A DNA stretch of 17,460 nucleotides from JAIVJM01 sp035761505 (GCA_035761505.1 DASTQX010000209.1:1-17460); one strand, 5' to 3'; positions 6,698 through 14,471 are shown, numbered from the stretch's first letter. Notes: generated from the sequence alone by a model not told the origin. Made by a program: numbers and translations.

Positions 6698-7744
6698 ATG
6701 AGCTTTCACCGCGCCGCAGCGGCCAGCCTCCGAACCACTCTTTCGCCGCCCGCCGCACGCCCCGTCTCGCTCTCGGTTCTCGCCGTCCTCTTACTCTTTC
6801 TCCAACTCTGCAACCTCGACGCGCGCGCGCAGGACGAGACTCTTGACGCGTCCGAAGAGGAGGTCGTCCGCGTCCGCACAGACCTCGTGACCGTGCCTGT
6901 CTTTGTCACCGACTCGGACGGGCGGCGCGTGCCCGGCCTCCGGCAGAGCGACTTCGAGGTGCGCGACGGCGGGCGCGCGGTCGAAACCTCTTACTTCGCG
7001 GCGGGCACCGAGCGCGTCGCGCTCCTCTTCTTGCTCGACGCTTCGGGCAGCACGCGCGACCTCATCACGCAGCAGCGCGAGACGGCGCTCGCCATCTTTA
7101 CCCGCTTCGGCGCACGCTCGCGCGTCGCCGTCATGCACTTCCGCGAGCGGCCCGAACTCGCGCTCCCGTTCACGACCGACATCCGCAAGGCGCGCGAGGC
7201 GTTCCGCATCTCGGCACAGCCCGACCGGAGGACTTCCATCTTCGACGCGGCGCTCGCCGCCGTCCGCGTCTTCGCGCAGGGCGAGCGACAGTCCGCCGAG
7301 CGCCGCATCGTCATCCTCATCAGCGATGGCCTCGACACGGCGAGCGCCGCGCGCGCCGCGACCGTCATCAACGAGGCGCACGCGGGCGGCGTCTCCTTCT
7401 ACGTCATCCACCTGCCGCTCTTCACGCCGCGCGAGGGCCGACTCGTCGCGCGCCGCCCGTCGAAGGGCTTCCGCGAGTTGGCCGAGCAGACGGGCGGGCG
7501 CTTCTTCACGGTCGGCGACGCGCGCTCCGCGCTCGACCCGCGCGCCGAGTACGATCTCGGCCCCGTCTTCAAGGCCATCGCCGACGACCTCCTCGGCCAG
7601 TACGTCCTCGGCTACTACGCGGGCGAGGCCGAACGGCGCGAAGGCTTCCACGCCGTCGAAGTGCGCCTCGCACCCGGCGCGCGCCGCAAGCTCCGCGTGC
7701 GACAGTTGCGCGCCGGGTACGAAAGCAAGGGCAGCGATAAGTGA
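6698..7744 (+). CDS. secreted von Willebrand A protein, VWFA-related Acidobacterial type
   Basis: A 348-residue protein with a hydrophobic N-terminal segment (about 23-40) followed by DARAQ, consistent with export. A strand-rich region (58-100, VRVRTDLVTVPVFVTD and SDFEVRDGG) precedes the VWA domain (about 106-310). The MIDAS metal site is visible: DASGS at 114-118, Thr179-Ser180 and SDG at 209-211. GQYVLGYY (300-307) is characteristic of the acidobacterial VWFA-related family. VWA domains bind protein partners through a metal ion; the partner is unknown. It is the second gene of a probable two-gene transcript with the small membrane peptide. The ATG lacks a convincing Shine-Dalgarno site. 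Confidence 0.85.
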   Translation: MSFHRAAAASLRTTLSPPAARPVSLSVLAVLLLFLQLCNLDARAQDETLDASEEEVVRVRTDLVTVPVFVTDSDGRRVPGLRQSDFEVRDGGRAVETSYFAAGTERVALLFLLDASGSTRDLITQQRETALAIFTRFGARSRVAVMHFRERPELALPFTTDIRKAREAFRISAQPDRRTSIFDAALAAVRVFAQGERQSAERRIVILISDGLDTASAARAATVINEAHAGGVSFYVIHLPLFTPREGRLVARRPSKGFRELAEQTGGRFFTVGDARSALDPRAEYDLGPVFKAIADDLLGQYVLGYYAGEAERREGFHAVEVRLAPGARRKLRVRQLRAGYESKGSDK

Positions 7745-7767
7745 CGGGCGCGAGCAGTTCGGCGCGA

Positions 7768-7796
7768 GTGACGCTCGGCGTATGAAGAGTTACAAT
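7768..7796 (+). promoter_or_regulatory. probable purH promoter
   Basis: GTGACG (7768-7773, four of six to -35) and TACAAT (7791-7796, five of six to -10) are separated by 17 bp, in the gap between the VWA gene and purH. The transcript would start about 37 nt before the purH ATG. Confidence 0.5.
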
Positions 7797-7839
7797 CCCC
7801 TCCGTTCTTCCGACACCAATCATCAACACGGAATCATTC

Positions 7840-9528
7840 ATGGCTGAACAAAATACCGAAGGTCTCCGACCGATTAGCCGCGCGCTCCTGAGCGTCTCGG
7901 ACAAGGCGGGGCTCGTCGAGTTCGCGCGCCTTTTGCGCCGCTTCAACGTCGAGATTCTGAGCACGGGCGGGACGGCGAAGGCGCTGCGCGAGGCTGAAAT
8001 CGAAGTGCGCGACGTGGCCGAAGTGACCGGCTTTCCGGAAATGATGGACGGTCGCATCAAGACGCTTCACCCGCGCATCCACGGCGCGCTGCTCGCCGTC
8101 CGCGACAACGCCGAGCACATGAGCGCCGCCGAAGCTCAAGGCATCGAGCTGATTGATCTGGTCGTCATCAACCTCTATCCCTTCGAGCAGACCATCGCGC
8201 GCGGCGCGGGCGTCACGCTCGCGGAGGCGGTCGAGCAGATAGACATCGGCGGCCCGGCGATGATTCGCTCGTCGGCGAAGAATTTCAGAGACGTGGCGGT
8301 CGTCGTCAATCCGCAGCTCTACGCGGAATTGTCGGACGAGTTGGAGCGCACGGGCGGCGCTCTCTCGCTCGCCACACGCGCGAGCCTCGCGCGGCAAGCC
8401 TTCCAACGGACGGCCATGTACGACGCCGTTATCACGGCCTACCTCTCGGCTCAGTCGTCGCAAAGCGGTGATAATCAAACCGGCGCTCACTTCGTTCAAG
8501 AAAGCGGTGCAGCCGGAACCGGAGGCTTCGGGGCGGTGGTCGGCGGCTCCGCTTCCGACCCGCGTCAAGATTTCTTCGACCGGCTCGGACAGATGCCGGA
8601 CGAGGCGAGGTGGACGATGCATAAAGCCCTCGACCTCCGCTACGGCGAGAACCCGCACCAGCGCGCGGCGCTCTACGACACGGGCGAGCGGGGCGGCGTC
8701 GCGCACGCCGAAGTGCTCGGCGGCAAGGAGATGTCCTTCAACAACTACGTGGACGCCGACGCCGCGTGGCAACTCGTCTGCGACTTCGAGGAGATGGCCT
8801 GCGCCGTCATCAAGCACATGAACCCGGCGGGCGTCGGCACGGGCGCGTCGCCCGCAGAGGCGTACCGCCGCGCGCACTCGACCGACCCCGTCTCGGCCTT
8901 CGGCGGCGTGGTCGCCTTCAACCGCACGGTGGACGAAGCGGCGGCCCGCGCCCTCACCGAGATTTTCACCGAGGTCGTCGTCGCGCCCGACTTTGAAGAG
9001 AGCGCCTTAGAAGTCTTGAAGGCAAAGAAGAATCTCCGCATCCTCCGCGCGGGCGAGGCGCGCGAGGCCACGGGGCCGGACTTCAAAAGAATCACGGGCG
9101 GCCTCCTCGCGCAGACGCGCGACGCGCACCGCCTGACGCGCGCCGACCTCAAAGTCGTCTCGAAGAGGCAGCCGACCGAAGAAGAGATCGAAGCCCTGCT
9201 CTTCGCTTGGACGGTCTGCAAGCACACGAAGTCGAACGCCATCATCTACGCGCGCGCCGGTCAGACCGTGGGCGTCGGCGCGGGCCAGATGTCGCGCGTG
9301 GACTCCGTCCGCATCGGCGCGGCGCGCGCCCAACTCCCCGTCGAAGGCTCCGTCCTCGCCTCCGACGCCTTCTTCCCCTTCCGCGACGGCATAGACGAAG
9401 CGGCCAAGCACGGCATCACCGCCCTCATCCAACCCGGCGGCTCCGTCCGCGACGAAGAGACAATCGCCGCCGCCGACGAACACGGCCTCGCAATGGTCTT
9501 CACCGGCATCCGGCACTTCAGACACTAA
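7840..9528 (+). CDS. purH: bifunctional AICAR formyltransferase / IMP cyclohydrolase
   Basis: This enzyme performs the last two steps of IMP synthesis in the cytoplasm: formylation of AICAR with 10-formyl-tetrahydrofolate and ring closure to IMP. The N-terminal cyclohydrolase (MGS-like) domain shows LLSVSDKAGL, STGGTAKALR, GRIKTLHPRIHG and IGGPAMIRSSAKN. The transformylase domain shows LRYGENPHQ (266-274), KHMNPAGVGTG with catalytic Lys325-His326, FGGVVAFN and the typical C-terminal RHFRH. At 562 residues it is longer than the usual 510-530. The excess is a Gly/Ser/Ala-rich linker of roughly 40 residues (about 204-248) between the two domains. The start is ATG with only a weak GGA upstream. 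It seems to be monocistronic, with a heptamer inverted repeat directly after the stop. Confidence 0.97.
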   Translation: MAEQNTEGLRPISRALLSVSDKAGLVEFARLLRRFNVEILSTGGTAKALREAEIEVRDVAEVTGFPEMMDGRIKTLHPRIHGALLAVRDNAEHMSAAEAQGIELIDLVVINLYPFEQTIARGAGVTLAEAVEQIDIGGPAMIRSSAKNFRDVAVVVNPQLYAELSDELERTGGALSLATRASLARQAFQRTAMYDAVITAYLSAQSSQSGDNQTGAHFVQESGAAGTGGFGAVVGGSASDPRQDFFDRLGQMPDEARWTMHKALDLRYGENPHQRAALYDTGERGGVAHAEVLGGKEMSFNNYVDADAAWQLVCDFEEMACAVIKHMNPAGVGTGASPAEAYRRAHSTDPVSAFGGVVAFNRTVDEAAARALTEIFTEVVVAPDFEESALEVLKAKKNLRILRAGEAREATGPDFKRITGGLLAQTRDAHRLTRADLKVVSKRQPTEEEIEALLFAWTVCKHTKSNAIIYARAGQTVGVGAGQMSRVDSVRIGAARAQLPVEGSVLASDAFFPFRDGIDEAAKHGITALIQPGGSVRDEETIAAADEHGLAMVFTGIRHFRH

Positions 9529-9532
9529 GAAA

Positions 9533-9653
9533 GTAAGCAGTGAGCGGTCAGCAGTAGGCAGTTTTAAAACTTCGGCGCTCGCCGTGTGATTTGAAATCCA
9601 TCAAGCGATAATTTATTGCCGTCACTGCTTACCGCTCACCGCTCACTGCTTAC
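9533..9653. repeat. inverted heptamer array downstream of purH
   Basis: The left arm (9533-9562) is four 7-bp units (GTAAGCA, GTGAGCG, GTCAGCA, GTAGGCA) plus GT. The right arm (9624-9653) is the inverted copy, matching at 27 of 30 positions, with a 61-nt AT-richer centre. It begins 5 bp after the purH stop. It could fold into a long hairpin and act as a transcript end or stabiliser, but no T-run follows the right arm. Confidence 0.85.
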
Positions 9654-9737
9654 TCTTCCGCGCTTGCCCTCGCGCCACACAATCGTTAATACTTGCGGCA
9701 ACGAAACGGCCCTCCACAACTGAGTCTTCCCGGCGGG

Positions 9738-9763
9738 CCGGTCACTTTTTTTGTTTCGACCGG
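9738..9763 (+). promoter_or_regulatory. hairpin overlapping the ribosome site of the M48 gene
   Basis: CCGGTC (9738-9743) pairs perfectly with GACCGG (9758-9763) around a 14-nt T-rich loop. The 3' arm contains the first bases of the Shine-Dalgarno run GGAGGGG (9762-9768), which lies 8 nt before the ATG. It could modulate translation. Confidence 0.4.
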
Positions 9764-9776
9764 AGGGGAATAACGA

Positions 9777-10763
9777 ATGGCGGACATCGAGACGGCGTCT
9801 TCGGGCGCGAGCGGTAGCGGAACTGTGCGCTGCCGTTACTGCGGACAGCTCAACCAGACCCGCGCCGACGGCGGCAGCGCGCGCTGCGGTCGCTGCCGTC
9901 TGCTGCTCTCCGGCGAGCCGCACAGGAAGTTCGCGGAGCTGAACAAGCACGACTACGTGCACCCCTCCGACAGCCGCGCGCTGGCCGCCTTGAAGGCGAT
10001 ACCGGGGATTGATTCGGCGCTCAAGAAGCTCCTCGAAGTCACGGGCGAGTCGGCCATCCGCGTCATCTTCACGGCGAGCGCCGTCAAGGTCACGCCGCGC
10101 CAGTGCCCAGACCTCCACGCCAAACTTCAGGTCGCCTGCACCACTCTCGGCGTGGATATGCCGGAGTTGTTCGTGCAGCAGAACCCGGTCGTCAACGCCT
10201 TCACGGGCGGCGTCAAGAATCCCATCATCGTCCTCCACTCGGCGCTCATCGAGCGCCTGACGGATGAAGAGGTGCTCGGCGTCGTCGCGCACGAAGTCGG
10301 CCACATCCACGCCGAGCACGTCCTCTACTTGACGGCGGCGCGGCTGCTGGAAGCCTTAGCTAACGTCGCCATCGCCTCCGCGCCCGTCGCGGGACTCGTC
10401 GCGCAGATTCTTTCGGGGACGATGCGCGCGGCGCTTCTGGCGTGGGCCCGCCGCGCCGAGCTTTCGTGCGACCGCGCGGCGCTCCTCGTCACACAGGACG
10501 TGGATGTCATCGGGCGGATGATGATGAAGCTGTGCGGCGGCACGTTCGCCTCGAAGGTGGACTACGAACAGTTCCTCCAACAGGCGCGCGACTTCCAGAA
10601 GACCTACGACGAGAAGGCGCTCGACCGCTTCTGGGCCGACATCATCACCTCCGGCCTCTCGCACCCCTTCCCCGTCTGGCGCGTCTCCGAAATCCTCAAG
10701 TGGGTGGAGAGCGGCGAGTACGCGCGCGTCTTGAACGGCACGGCGGAGAGCGCCGCCGCTTAA
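9777..10763 (+). CDS. M48-family zinc metallopeptidase with N-terminal zinc ribbon
   Basis: A 328-residue protein. Residues 19-40 carry CRYC and CGRC (Cys19, Cys22, Cys37, Cys40), a zinc-ribbon pattern. The peptidase domain has HEVGH at 172-176 (two zinc ligands and the catalytic Glu) and RRAELSCDRAA at 225-235, where Glu228 is the expected third ligand and Asp232 is conserved in M48. NAFTGG (140-145) is also typical. A hydrophobic stretch around 193-223 could be membrane-associated, as in HtpX-like enzymes. No signal peptide is present. GGAGGGG precedes the ATG at good spacing. fabI follows 54 nt downstream and may be co-transcribed. Such enzymes do protein quality control at the membrane; the substrate here is unknown. 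Confidence 0.9.
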   Translation: MADIETASSGASGSGTVRCRYCGQLNQTRADGGSARCGRCRLLLSGEPHRKFAELNKHDYVHPSDSRALAALKAIPGIDSALKKLLEVTGESAIRVIFTASAVKVTPRQCPDLHAKLQVACTTLGVDMPELFVQQNPVVNAFTGGVKNPIIVLHSALIERLTDEEVLGVVAHEVGHIHAEHVLYLTAARLLEALANVAIASAPVAGLVAQILSGTMRAALLAWARRAELSCDRAALLVTQDVDVIGRMMMKLCGGTFASKVDYEQFLQQARDFQKTYDEKALDRFWADIITSGLSHPFPVWRVSEILKWVESGEYARVLNGTAESAAA

Positions 10764-10817
10764 GGCCGCCTCCGCTTCGTTCCGTTAAAAAACTCCGTGC
10801 TCAGAGGATAATTTTCG

Positions 10818-11579
10818 ATGCTGCTGGAAAACAAAAACGGGGTCATCTTCGGCGTCGCCAACAAGCGCTCGATTGCGTGGGCGACGGCGCAGGCTTGCAT
10901 GGAGGCGGGCGCGCGGCTCGCCTTCAACTACCAGAACGAGCGCCTGCGGGAGAACGTCGAAGGGCTCATCGCGGGGACGGGCTCGCCGCTCATCCAGTGC
11001 GACGTGACGAAGCCGGAGGAGGTCGCCGAGACCTTCTCGGTGCTCAAGGAGAAGTTCGGGCGGCTCGACTTCCTCATCCACTCGCTCGCCTTCGCGCCGC
11101 GCGAGGCGCTCGAAGGCGAGTTCCTTGCGACCACGCGCGAGGCTTTCACGACGGCGCTCGACATCAGCGCCTACTCGCTCGCCGAACTCGCGCGCGCCGC
11201 CGCGCCGTTGATGACCGAGGGCGGAAGCATCATCTCGATGACCTACTACGGCGCGGAGAAGGTCGTGCCGAACTACAACGTGATGGGCGTGGCGAAGGCC
11301 GCGCTCGAAGCGAGCACGCGTTACCTCGCCTCCGACCTCGGCCCGCGCAACATCCGCGTCAACGCCATCAGCGCCGGGCCGATTCAGACCCTCGCCGCGC
11401 GCGGCGTCGGCAACCTCTCGACGATGCTCAAGCACCACGCCGAGCACGCCCCTTTGCGCCGCAACGTCGAGGCGCGCGAGGTCGGCAACGCCGCCGTCTT
11501 CCTCTGTAGCCCTCTCGCCTCCGGCATCACCGGCGAAATCCTCCACGTGGATTGCGGCTATAACATCATGGCTTTCTAA
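10818..11579 (+). CDS. fabI: enoyl-[acyl-carrier-protein] reductase (NADH)
   Basis: A 253-residue short-chain dehydrogenase fold that reduces trans-2-enoyl-ACP in the last step of each fatty-acid elongation cycle. The FabI type is shown by GVANKRSIAWATA (12-24, the nucleotide-binding loop replacing the usual TGxxxGxG), CDVT (61-64), IHSLAFAPRE (87-96), MTYYGAEKVVPNYNVMGVAKAAL with catalytic Tyr153 and Lys160, and NAISAGPIQTLAARG (182-196). The C-terminus VDCGYNIMAF is also standard, and the length is normal. AGGATA lies upstream of the ATG. A heptamer inverted repeat starts 2 bp after the stop. Confidence 0.97.
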   Translation: MLLENKNGVIFGVANKRSIAWATAQACMEAGARLAFNYQNERLRENVEGLIAGTGSPLIQCDVTKPEEVAETFSVLKEKFGRLDFLIHSLAFAPREALEGEFLATTREAFTTALDISAYSLAELARAAAPLMTEGGSIISMTYYGAEKVVPNYNVMGVAKAALEASTRYLASDLGPRNIRVNAISAGPIQTLAARGVGNLSTMLKHHAEHAPLRRNVEAREVGNAAVFLCSPLASGITGEILHVDCGYNIMAF

Positions 11580-11581
11580 AA

Positions 11582-11654
11582 GTGAGCAGTAAGCGGTGAG
11601 CGGTGAGCAGTTTTTTTGCTTCTTCCTGCTCACCGCTTACTGCTCACGGCTCAC
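11582..11654. repeat. inverted heptamer array between fabI and the LOG-family gene
   Basis: Left arm 11582-11611: units GTGAGCA, GTAAGCG, GTGAGCG, GTGAGCA. Right arm 11627-11654 is the inverted array; with a one-unit shift 20 of 21 positions pair. The loop begins with a run of seven T (11611-11617). The right arm ends 7 nt before the next start codon and leaves no room for a normal ribosome site. Confidence 0.85.
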
Positions 11655-11661
11655 TCTTCTT

Positions 11662-12435
11662 ATGACTGAGACCAACAAAGAGCGGGAAGAGCAGTTGGCG
11701 GAGCAGGAGTTGAACGCGCCGCAGGCGAGGGGCACGACGCAGGACGAGCAGTTGCTTGAGACGCCGCGCGCGGACGAGTTCACACACACGGACACTTGGC
11801 GCGTCTTCCGCATCATGGGTGAGTTCGTCGAGGGCTTCGACGAACTGGCGACCGTCCAACGCGGCGTCTCGATCTTCGGCTCGGCGCGCACGCCTTCGGG
11901 CGACCCTTACTACGCGGCGGCGCAAGAGACGGCGGCGCTTCTGGTGCGCGCGGGCTTCTCGGTCATCACGGGCGGCGGCCCCGGCATCATGGAGGCCGCC
12001 AACCGGGGCGCTTTGGAGGCGGGCGGCGTCTCGGTCGGCTGCAACATCGAGTTGCCGTTCGAGCAGAAGCCGAACGACTACCAGACGCGCACGCTCATCT
12101 TTAAGTACTTCTTCGTCCGCAAGACGATGTTCGTCAAATACAGCACGGCCTTCATCATCTTCCCCGGCGGCTTCGGCACGCTCGACGAGTTGTTCGAGGC
12201 GCTGACGCTCATCCAGACGCGCAAGATTAAGCACTTCCCCGTCGTCCTCTACGGCACGGACTACTGGAGCGGGATGATTGATTGGATTAAGGAGACGATG
12301 CTGGGGTCGAGGTACATCTCGGAGCAGGACTTGAGGCTCTTGCGCTGCACCGACTCGCCTTCGGAGGCGGTCGAGATCGTCGTCAGGAGTCAGGACTCTC
12401 TGCGCGGGCTCGACGGTTCGGGATACGACTACTGA
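11662..12435 (+). CDS. LOG-family (TIGR00730-type) nucleotide-processing protein
   Basis: A 257-residue Rossmann-fold protein. GGGPGIMEAANRGA (104-117) and IFPGGFGTLDELFEAL (166-181, containing the PGGxGTxxE motif) are the signature of LOG/lysine-decarboxylase-like proteins, many of which are cytokinin-type nucleoside 5'-monophosphate phosphoribohydrolases. The charged N-terminus (1-45) leads into DTWRVFRIMGEFVEGFDEL, usual in the longer bacterial subgroup. The open frame extends 22 codons upstream, but those codons are heptamer repeat, so I start at the ATG at 11662. No Shine-Dalgarno site precedes it. It ends tail to tail with cutA, overlapping by 7 bp. The exact substrate in bacteria is uncertain. 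Confidence 0.9.
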   Translation: MTETNKEREEQLAEQELNAPQARGTTQDEQLLETPRADEFTHTDTWRVFRIMGEFVEGFDELATVQRGVSIFGSARTPSGDPYYAAAQETAALLVRAGFSVITGGGPGIMEAANRGALEAGGVSVGCNIELPFEQKPNDYQTRTLIFKYFFVRKTMFVKYSTAFIIFPGGFGTLDELFEALTLIQTRKIKHFPVVLYGTDYWSGMIDWIKETMLGSRYISEQDLRLLRCTDSPSEAVEIVVRSQDSLRGLDGSGYDY

Positions 12436-12827
12436 TTCTCCGGCGCGGGGCTCGGCGGCGCGGGGTTCTCGTCCGCGCCCGTGCGCGAGACGAGCGGCGG
12501 GAAGGCGTTCGAGATAATCCAGTCGAGATACGGCGCGGAGACGTGGCTCACGGGCACGGCGATGATTTCGGGGTTGTCGTAGGTGTGGAGCGCGCGGACT
12601 TCGCGTTCGAGTTCGTCGAAGCAGGCCGAGGTCGTCTTCGCCAGCAGGAGAAACTCCGGCTCGCGGTGGACGGAGCCCTTCCAGCGATAGACCGACTCCA
12701 TCTGCGGCATGATCTGCACGCACGCCGCCAGATGAGCGCCGACCAGCATCTCCGCCAGCCGCGAAGCCTCCTCGCTGCTCCCCGCTGTCAGCAGAACCAC
12801 GATGGCCGCCGAATTCGCACCCGCCAC
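12429..12827 (-). CDS. cutA: CutA1 divalent-cation tolerance protein
   Basis: A 132-residue CutA1 homologue: VVLLTAGSSEEASRLAEMLVGAHLAACVQIMPQ, then SVYRWKG, EFLLLAKT and YDNPEIIAVPV are family landmarks. CutA1 forms cytoplasmic trimers and was linked to copper and other divalent-metal tolerance in E. coli; its molecular role is unsettled. The start at 12827 (GTG) is preferred over a GTG at 12842 because GGAGG (12836-12840) is 8 nt upstream of it. A Pro-rich tail of about 20 residues (after PPLVSR) is not part of the usual fold. Its 3' end overlaps the LOG gene by 7 bp. Confidence 0.92.
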   Translation of the reverse strand: MAGANSAAIVVLLTAGSSEEASRLAEMLVGAHLAACVQIMPQMESVYRWKGSVHREPEFLLLAKTTSACFDELEREVRALHTYDNPEIIAVPVSHVSAPYLDWIISNAFPPLVSRTGADENPAPPSPAPENQ

Positions 12828-12834
12828 GATCTCA

Positions 12835-12840
12835 CCCTCC
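12835..12840 (-). promoter_or_regulatory. ribosome binding site that decides the cutA start
   Basis: GGAGGG on the minus strand lies inside the longer open frame, 8 nt before the GTG at 12827, and cannot serve the GTG at 12842. Confidence 0.5.
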
Positions 12841-12866
12841 ACGAAGGAAAACTATGAACCCGCAAC

Positions 12867-12930
12867 GCTGAACGATGAACGATGAACGCCGACGCATTTG
12901 AGATTTCAAATCCGAGATTTGAGATTTCAG
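12867..12930. repeat. two heptamer arrays between cutA and the DUF2007-like gene
   Basis: On the plus strand GCTGAAC, GATGAAC and GATGAAC (12867-12887) are followed after a short gap by ATTTGAG, ATTTCAA, ATCCGAG, ATTTGAG and ATTTCAG (12896-12930). Both are strictly 7-bp periodic but use different words from the purH, fabI and PfkB loci. Inverted copies of the GATGAAC-like word (GATGAAT, GATGAAG on the minus strand) lie just beyond, at about 12940-12955, touching the stop codon of the next gene. Confidence 0.75.
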
Positions 12931-12952
12931 TCAGCGGCTCCTTCATCATTCA

Positions 12953-13381
12953 TCAGTCGTCGTCTTCTTCTTCACGCGCGTCCTCCGCCGCTTCCTCTTC
13001 GCGCTCCTCTTGCTCTTCGCGCGTCTCGCCGGTGAGGGGCGTCGTGTCGCCGCCGAAGAAGGATTGGTAAATCTCCTGCGCGCGGTCGAGGTCGCGCTCG
13101 TCAACGAGGACGAGCGCGCCGGGCGAGGTCGTCGAGAGCAGCGGCGAGAAGGCGTCCATGCCGCCCGACTGTACCGCCGAGCGGATGCCGTTCTGGACGA
13201 GGATGTCGTTGACCATCTCGGCCTCGGCGGGCGAGCCGATGTTGTGCAGCGGCACGAAGCGCGCCTCGCTGTGGTCGTGCAGAGTGTTCTCCGGCGTCAG
13301 CCGCTCGACCAGCTCCGCGCCGTCGTCCGGGCAGTTGGTGATGCCCTCGGTGTACTCCGACTCGCAAACAGGACAGAACAT
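12953..13381 (-). CDS. zinc-ribbon plus DUF2007-like protein with acidic tail
   Basis: A 142-residue cytoplasmic protein. It opens with MFCPVCESEY and a later NCPDDG, so Cys3, Cys6 and Cys17 suggest a short zinc-binding knuckle. The middle (about 38-115, FVPLHNIGSPAEAEMVNDIL, GIRSAVQSGG, LVLVDERDLDRAQEIYQSF) fits the DUF2007 'putative signal transducing protein' fold, whose function is unknown. The last 25 residues are almost all Glu/Asp/Arg. A TATAAT box about 40 nt upstream suggests its own promoter. The stop TGA lies inside a heptamer-like repeat. Confidence 0.75.
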   Translation of the reverse strand: MFCPVCESEYTEGITNCPDDGAELVERLTPENTLHDHSEARFVPLHNIGSPAEAEMVNDILVQNGIRSAVQSGGMDAFSPLLSTTSPGALVLVDERDLDRAQEIYQSFFGGDTTPLTGETREEQEEREEEAAEDAREEEDDD

Positions 13382-13422
13382 AAAGCCCCCGGCGTGTTGA
13401 ATGATTGGGACGAACGGGAATC

Positions 13423-13428
13423 ATTATA
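13423..13428 (-). promoter_or_regulatory. -10 box of the DUF2007-like gene, abutting a repeat
   Basis: The minus strand reads TATAAT (13423-13428), 42 nt before the ATG at 13381. The position of the -35 box falls within the long palindrome at 13430-13524, and no consensus -35 is visible there. Confidence 0.45.
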
Positions 13429-13429
13429 G

Positions 13430-13524
13430 GGGGAAAAGGTTAAAAGGGGAAAAGGGCACAGGGAAAAGCACACGGGCCGGTGAGCCGTTCCCTTTGACCC
13501 TCTTCCCCTTTTAACCTTTTCCCC
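13430..13524. repeat. long GGGGAAAA-type palindrome between the PfkB and DUF2007-like genes
   Basis: The left arm (13430-13456, built from GGGGAAAA and GGTTAAAA words of 8 bp) is matched by an inverted right arm (13498-13524) at 26 of 27 positions, with a 41-nt loop. On the minus strand it lies 5 nt after the PfkB stop codon and just before the next gene's -10 box. It probably forms a strong RNA hairpin and could work as a transcript end. Confidence 0.85.
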
Positions 13525-13529
13525 TTCCC

Positions 13530-14471
13530 TTATCGCGTGGCGCGCGTGGCGCGCTCGAAGGGGATTTCCTCGAAGCTGGTCATGCGCTTGAAGTCGCGGA
13601 AGCGGCGGTTGATCTCTTCGTTGGTGAGGCGCTGGACGCGCTCGGTGCCGAACTCCTCGACGTTGAAGGAGGCCATCACGGAGCCAAAGATGATGGCGCG
13701 GCGCATCGTCTCTTCGTCGGCGAGGTCGTGGCTTGAGAGGTAGCCCATCAGGCCGCCCGCGAACGTATCGCCCGCGCCCGTCGGGTCGAAGACCGATTCG
13801 AGCGGGTAGGCCGGGATGGCGAAGTAAGAATCGCGCGTGAACATCGCCGCGCCGTACTCGCCGCGCTTGACGACGAGCGCGCGCGGCCCCCAAGAGAGAA
13901 TCTTGCGCGCCGCCTTCACCAAGTTCGCCTCGCCCGCGAGCTGCCGCGCCTCGGCGTCGTTGATGATGACCACGTCAACGACTTTGATGGCCTCGACGAC
14001 CTGATCGGGCACGGTCGAAATCCAGTAGTTCATCGTGTCGAGCGCGACCAGCTCCGCGCTCGACACCTGCTCACGCACTTCCCTCTGCAAGTCGGGCTGG
14101 ATGTTGCCGAGGAAGACCATCCGCGCGCGGCGCGACTCCTCGGAGAGCTTCGGCTTGAAGTCGGCGAAGACGTTGAGCCGCGTGTCCAGAGTGTGCGCGG
14201 TGTTTAAGTCGAAGTCGTAGCGCCCGCGCCAAAAGAAGGTCTCGCCGTCCGCGACGCGTTCGAGGTCGGACGTGTCCACGCCATGTCGCTCGAAGACGCC
14301 CATCTCCTCCGCGCCGAAGTCGCCGCCGACCACGCCGACCACGCGCACGTCCGTGAAGAAGCTCGCCGCCAGCGAAAAGTGCGTGGCCGACCCGCCGAGC
14401 ATCCGCTCCCGCTTCCCGAAAGGCGTCTCGACTGCGTCGAACGCCACCGACCCGACAACCAGTAATGACAC
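13530..14471 (-). CDS. PfkB (ribokinase)-family kinase
   Basis: A 313-residue sugar or nucleoside kinase. The N-terminal motif GSVAFDAVETPFG (7-19), GGSATHFSLAAS (26-37) and VVGVVGGDFG (44-53) form the substrate-binding half. DPTGAGDTFAGG (229-240) is the PfkB signature, with Asp235 as catalytic base and the GAGD anion hole. LDTMNYWI (144-151) and IINDAEARQL (169-178) are further family features. The family covers ribose, fructose, adenosine and related substrates, and the sequence does not say which. The GTG start has AGAGG only 2 nt away and GGAGA 11 nt away. It lies downstream of mtnP and the BamD-like gene on the same strand, separated by a heptamer inverted repeat. Confidence 0.88.
   Translation of the reverse strand: MSLLVVGSVAFDAVETPFGKRERMLGGSATHFSLAASFFTDVRVVGVVGGDFGAEEMGVFERHGVDTSDLERVADGETFFWRGRYDFDLNTAHTLDTRLNVFADFKPKLSEESRRARMVFLGNIQPDLQREVREQVSSAELVALDTMNYWISTVPDQVVEAIKVVDVVIINDAEARQLAGEANLVKAARKILSWGPRALVVKRGEYGAAMFTRDSYFAIPAYPLESVFDPTGAGDTFAGGLMGYLSSHDLADEETMRRAIIFGSVMASFNVEEFGTERVQRLTNEEINRRFRDFKRMTSFEEIPFERATRATR

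Noticed and set aside
10442..11509. A 355-codon plus-strand frame overlapping the M48 and fabI genes
   Set aside because: Arg-rich, out of frame with two well-supported genes, and without family features.
11596..11661. Upstream extension of the LOG-family protein
   Set aside because: These 22 codons are the inverted heptamer repeat and would add a spurious Phe/Cys-rich segment.
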